From Algoriphagus aquimarinus (GTDB taxonomy: Bacteria; Bacteroidota; Bacteroidia; Cytophagales; Cyclobacteriaceae): a DNA stretch of 64,000 nucleotides. The translations under genes were made by a program, and so were the position numbers. The stretch spans positions 558,001-622,000 of the forward strand of contig NZ_VORW01000001.1 of NCBI RefSeq assembly GCF_007997215.1. The letters are read 5' to 3'. Under the pieces are notes generated by a model. The model did no database searches. It saw nothing but the letters and a program-made list of their open reading frames with translations, and had not been told where the DNA came from. Positions 63,023 through 64,000 of the stretch are shown here, piece by piece (the first letter of the stretch is position 1; each line of letters opens with the position of its first letter).

Positions 63023-63170
63023 ACAAGCGTAGCAACAAACAAAATCAAACAACCGAAGCGGTACCCTTCTGGATTTAGATTTTGTCCATGCTAACGGGTA
63101 AACAATAACGGGGAGCTTCCCTAAAGCTTTCTCATGTTTCACTCAATCTCCCGAAAGGGTAAATAATCAC

Positions 63171-64000
63171 ATGAAAAAAGTATTTCTTGGCTTGGCTTTT
63201 TGCCTTGCCGCCATTTCAAGCTGGGCTCAGCAAAGCCTAAGCGGAAAAGTGCTGGATTCAAAATCCGGCGAAGCATTAGTAGGCGCCTCAGTGTGGGCAG
63301 AAAATCAGGGAAAAGGTGGCGTCTCAGACGAAAATGGCCTTTTTACAATCAACAAATTACAATCGGGCACAGTAGAACTTCGAGTTTCTTACATCGGTTA
63401 CAGCACTGTAAAGCAAACTTTGGAAGTCCCATACATTGGTGAACTGACGATAAAACTCCATCCTACTGAACTTATGACAGAGGAATTCATCGTCTCAGCA
63501 ACCCGAGCTTCTCAAAGTACTCCGACCACCTTCCAGGAAATCAGTAAGGAAGAACTTGCCAAGAGAAATCTCGGTCAGGATATTCCAATGTTGCTGAATT
63601 TCACTCCTTCCGTAGTGACCTTTTCAGACGCTGGGGCTGGAATCGGCTATACTGGGATGCGAATCAGAGGTTCGGATCAAAGCAGAATCAACGTGACTGT
63701 GAATGGTATTCCCATGAATGATGCCGAGTCTCATGGCGTTTATTGGGTAAATATGCCTGATTTCGCCTCTTCTGTGGATAATCTTCAGATTCAGCGCGGG
63801 GTGGGAACCTCCACCAACGGTGCGGCGACTTTTGGAGCTAGTTTGAACTTCCAGACTGATACCAGAAACGACGATGCGTATGCGCAAATTGATAACTCCG
63901 TTGGGTCTTTTAATTCACTCAAACATACAATCAAAGTTGGGTCAGGACTCTTGAACAACCGATTTGCTGTAGATGCGAGGCTTTCGAAAATCACTTCAGA
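63171..64000 (+). CDS. TonB-dependent receptor, N-terminal part (TPP-regulated)
   Basis: About 276 codons are visible before the right edge. A signal peptide (1-20, ending SSWAQ) is followed by a carboxypeptidase-regulatory-like domain (about 22-100, GKVLDSKSGEALVGASVWAENQG) and the plug domain (EFIVSATRASQSTPTTFQEI; IGYTGMRIRGSDQSRINVTVNGIPMNDAESHGVYW; RGVGTSTNGAATFG, each shown in part). The barrel continues beyond the window. Location behind a TPP riboswitch implies a role in thiamin or pyrimidine-precursor uptake across the outer membrane. Confidence 0.88.
   Translation, partial: MKKVFLGLAFCLAAISSWAQQSLSGKVLDSKSGEALVGASVWAENQGKGGVSDENGLFTINKLQSGTVELRVSYIGYSTVKQTLEVPYIGELTIKLHPTELMTEEFIVSATRASQSTPTTFQEISKEELAKRNLGQDIPMLLNFTPSVVTFSDAGAGIGYTGMRIRGSDQSRINVTVNGIPMNDAESHGVYWVNMPDFASSVDNLQIQRGVGTSTNGAATFGASLNFQTDTRNDDAYAQIDNSVGSFNSLKHTIKVGSGLLNNRFAVDARLSKITS

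Noticed and set aside
60565..63170. YjbQ and the TPP riboswitch as one thiamin locus
   Set aside because: They are about 2 kb apart, on opposite strands and separated by three unrelated genes; YjbQ's thiamin activity is also doubtful.
1..64000. tRNA or rRNA genes, CRISPR arrays, insertion sequences
   Set aside because: No tRNA-like T-arm with cloverleaf, no spaced direct repeats and no transposase were seen. A computed scan (tRNAscan-SE, CRISPR finder) would settle it.

Overview
The window looks like the chromosome of a Bacteroidota member, most likely order Cytophagales and near Cyclobacteriaceae/Algoriphagus. Reasons: a SusC/SusD pair, DUF5916 and AnmK genes, Bacteroidetes-type promoter boxes (TTTG and TAnnTTTG), few Shine-Dalgarno sequences, AT-rich spacers, and ordinary single-copy core genes. 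I see no rRNA, tRNA, CRISPR array, insertion sequence, phage or plasmid genes. The genus is an inference from gene content only.

Left to right. 1-3734: the start of a SusD lipoprotein gene (cut by the left edge) and a full SusC outer-membrane receptor, then a 505-bp AT-rich spacer. 4240-10818: 2H phosphoesterase, tandem universal stress protein, a frameshifted zinc-finger/methyltransferase gene, a polyprenyl-phosphate sugar transferase, a second methyltransferase and an ABC exporter; this is a small surface-polysaccharide neighbourhood. 10819-15007: a coiled-coil membrane protein, rbfA with a LolC/E-like permease, and a multi-spanning membrane protein. 15267-18686: eutB-eutC-ethanolamine permease, a minimal B12-dependent ethanolamine catabolic unit without microcompartment genes. 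18977-27439: a membrane protein, an EEP-family hydrolase, rpiB, tatC, glyA, small unknowns, an AEC transporter, and the operon DUF493-phhB-rsmI-suhB.

27529-35313 (minus strand): a cell-envelope block coaX, outer-membrane protein, TPR protein, lptC, small membrane protein, CNNM/CBS/CorC protein and PpiD-like foldase. 35418-42174: anmK, an amino-acid dehydrogenase, an NhaD-type antiporter, tag, alr and purU. 42289-49102 (minus): TonB_C-domain secreted protein, aroE, DUF368, a ComA-like phosphosulfolactate synthase, a TPR protein, an SDR/epimerase, a PHP-type tyrosine phosphatase and rfbC. 49301-62778: hflX, an orphan PAS histidine kinase, a lipoprotein fusing cytochrome c to a sugar dehydrogenase, an M1 peptidase, an rsmF-like methyltransferase, DUF1304, DUF5916, yjbQ, a TfoX-N protein and an FAH-family hydrolase. 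62904-64000: a canonical promoter, a TPP riboswitch and the start of a TonB-dependent receptor, probably for thiamin or a precursor.

The window is mainly housekeeping and I found no clear new multi-gene system. The most interesting non-coding signals are purine-rich microrepeats just after several stop codons, dyads spanning the 4-bp overlaps of six convergent gene pairs, a REP-like hairpin whose arm is interrupted by a second hairpin, a TPP riboswitch without an obvious terminator platform, and a split methyltransferase gene joined at a TCC-TAG site.
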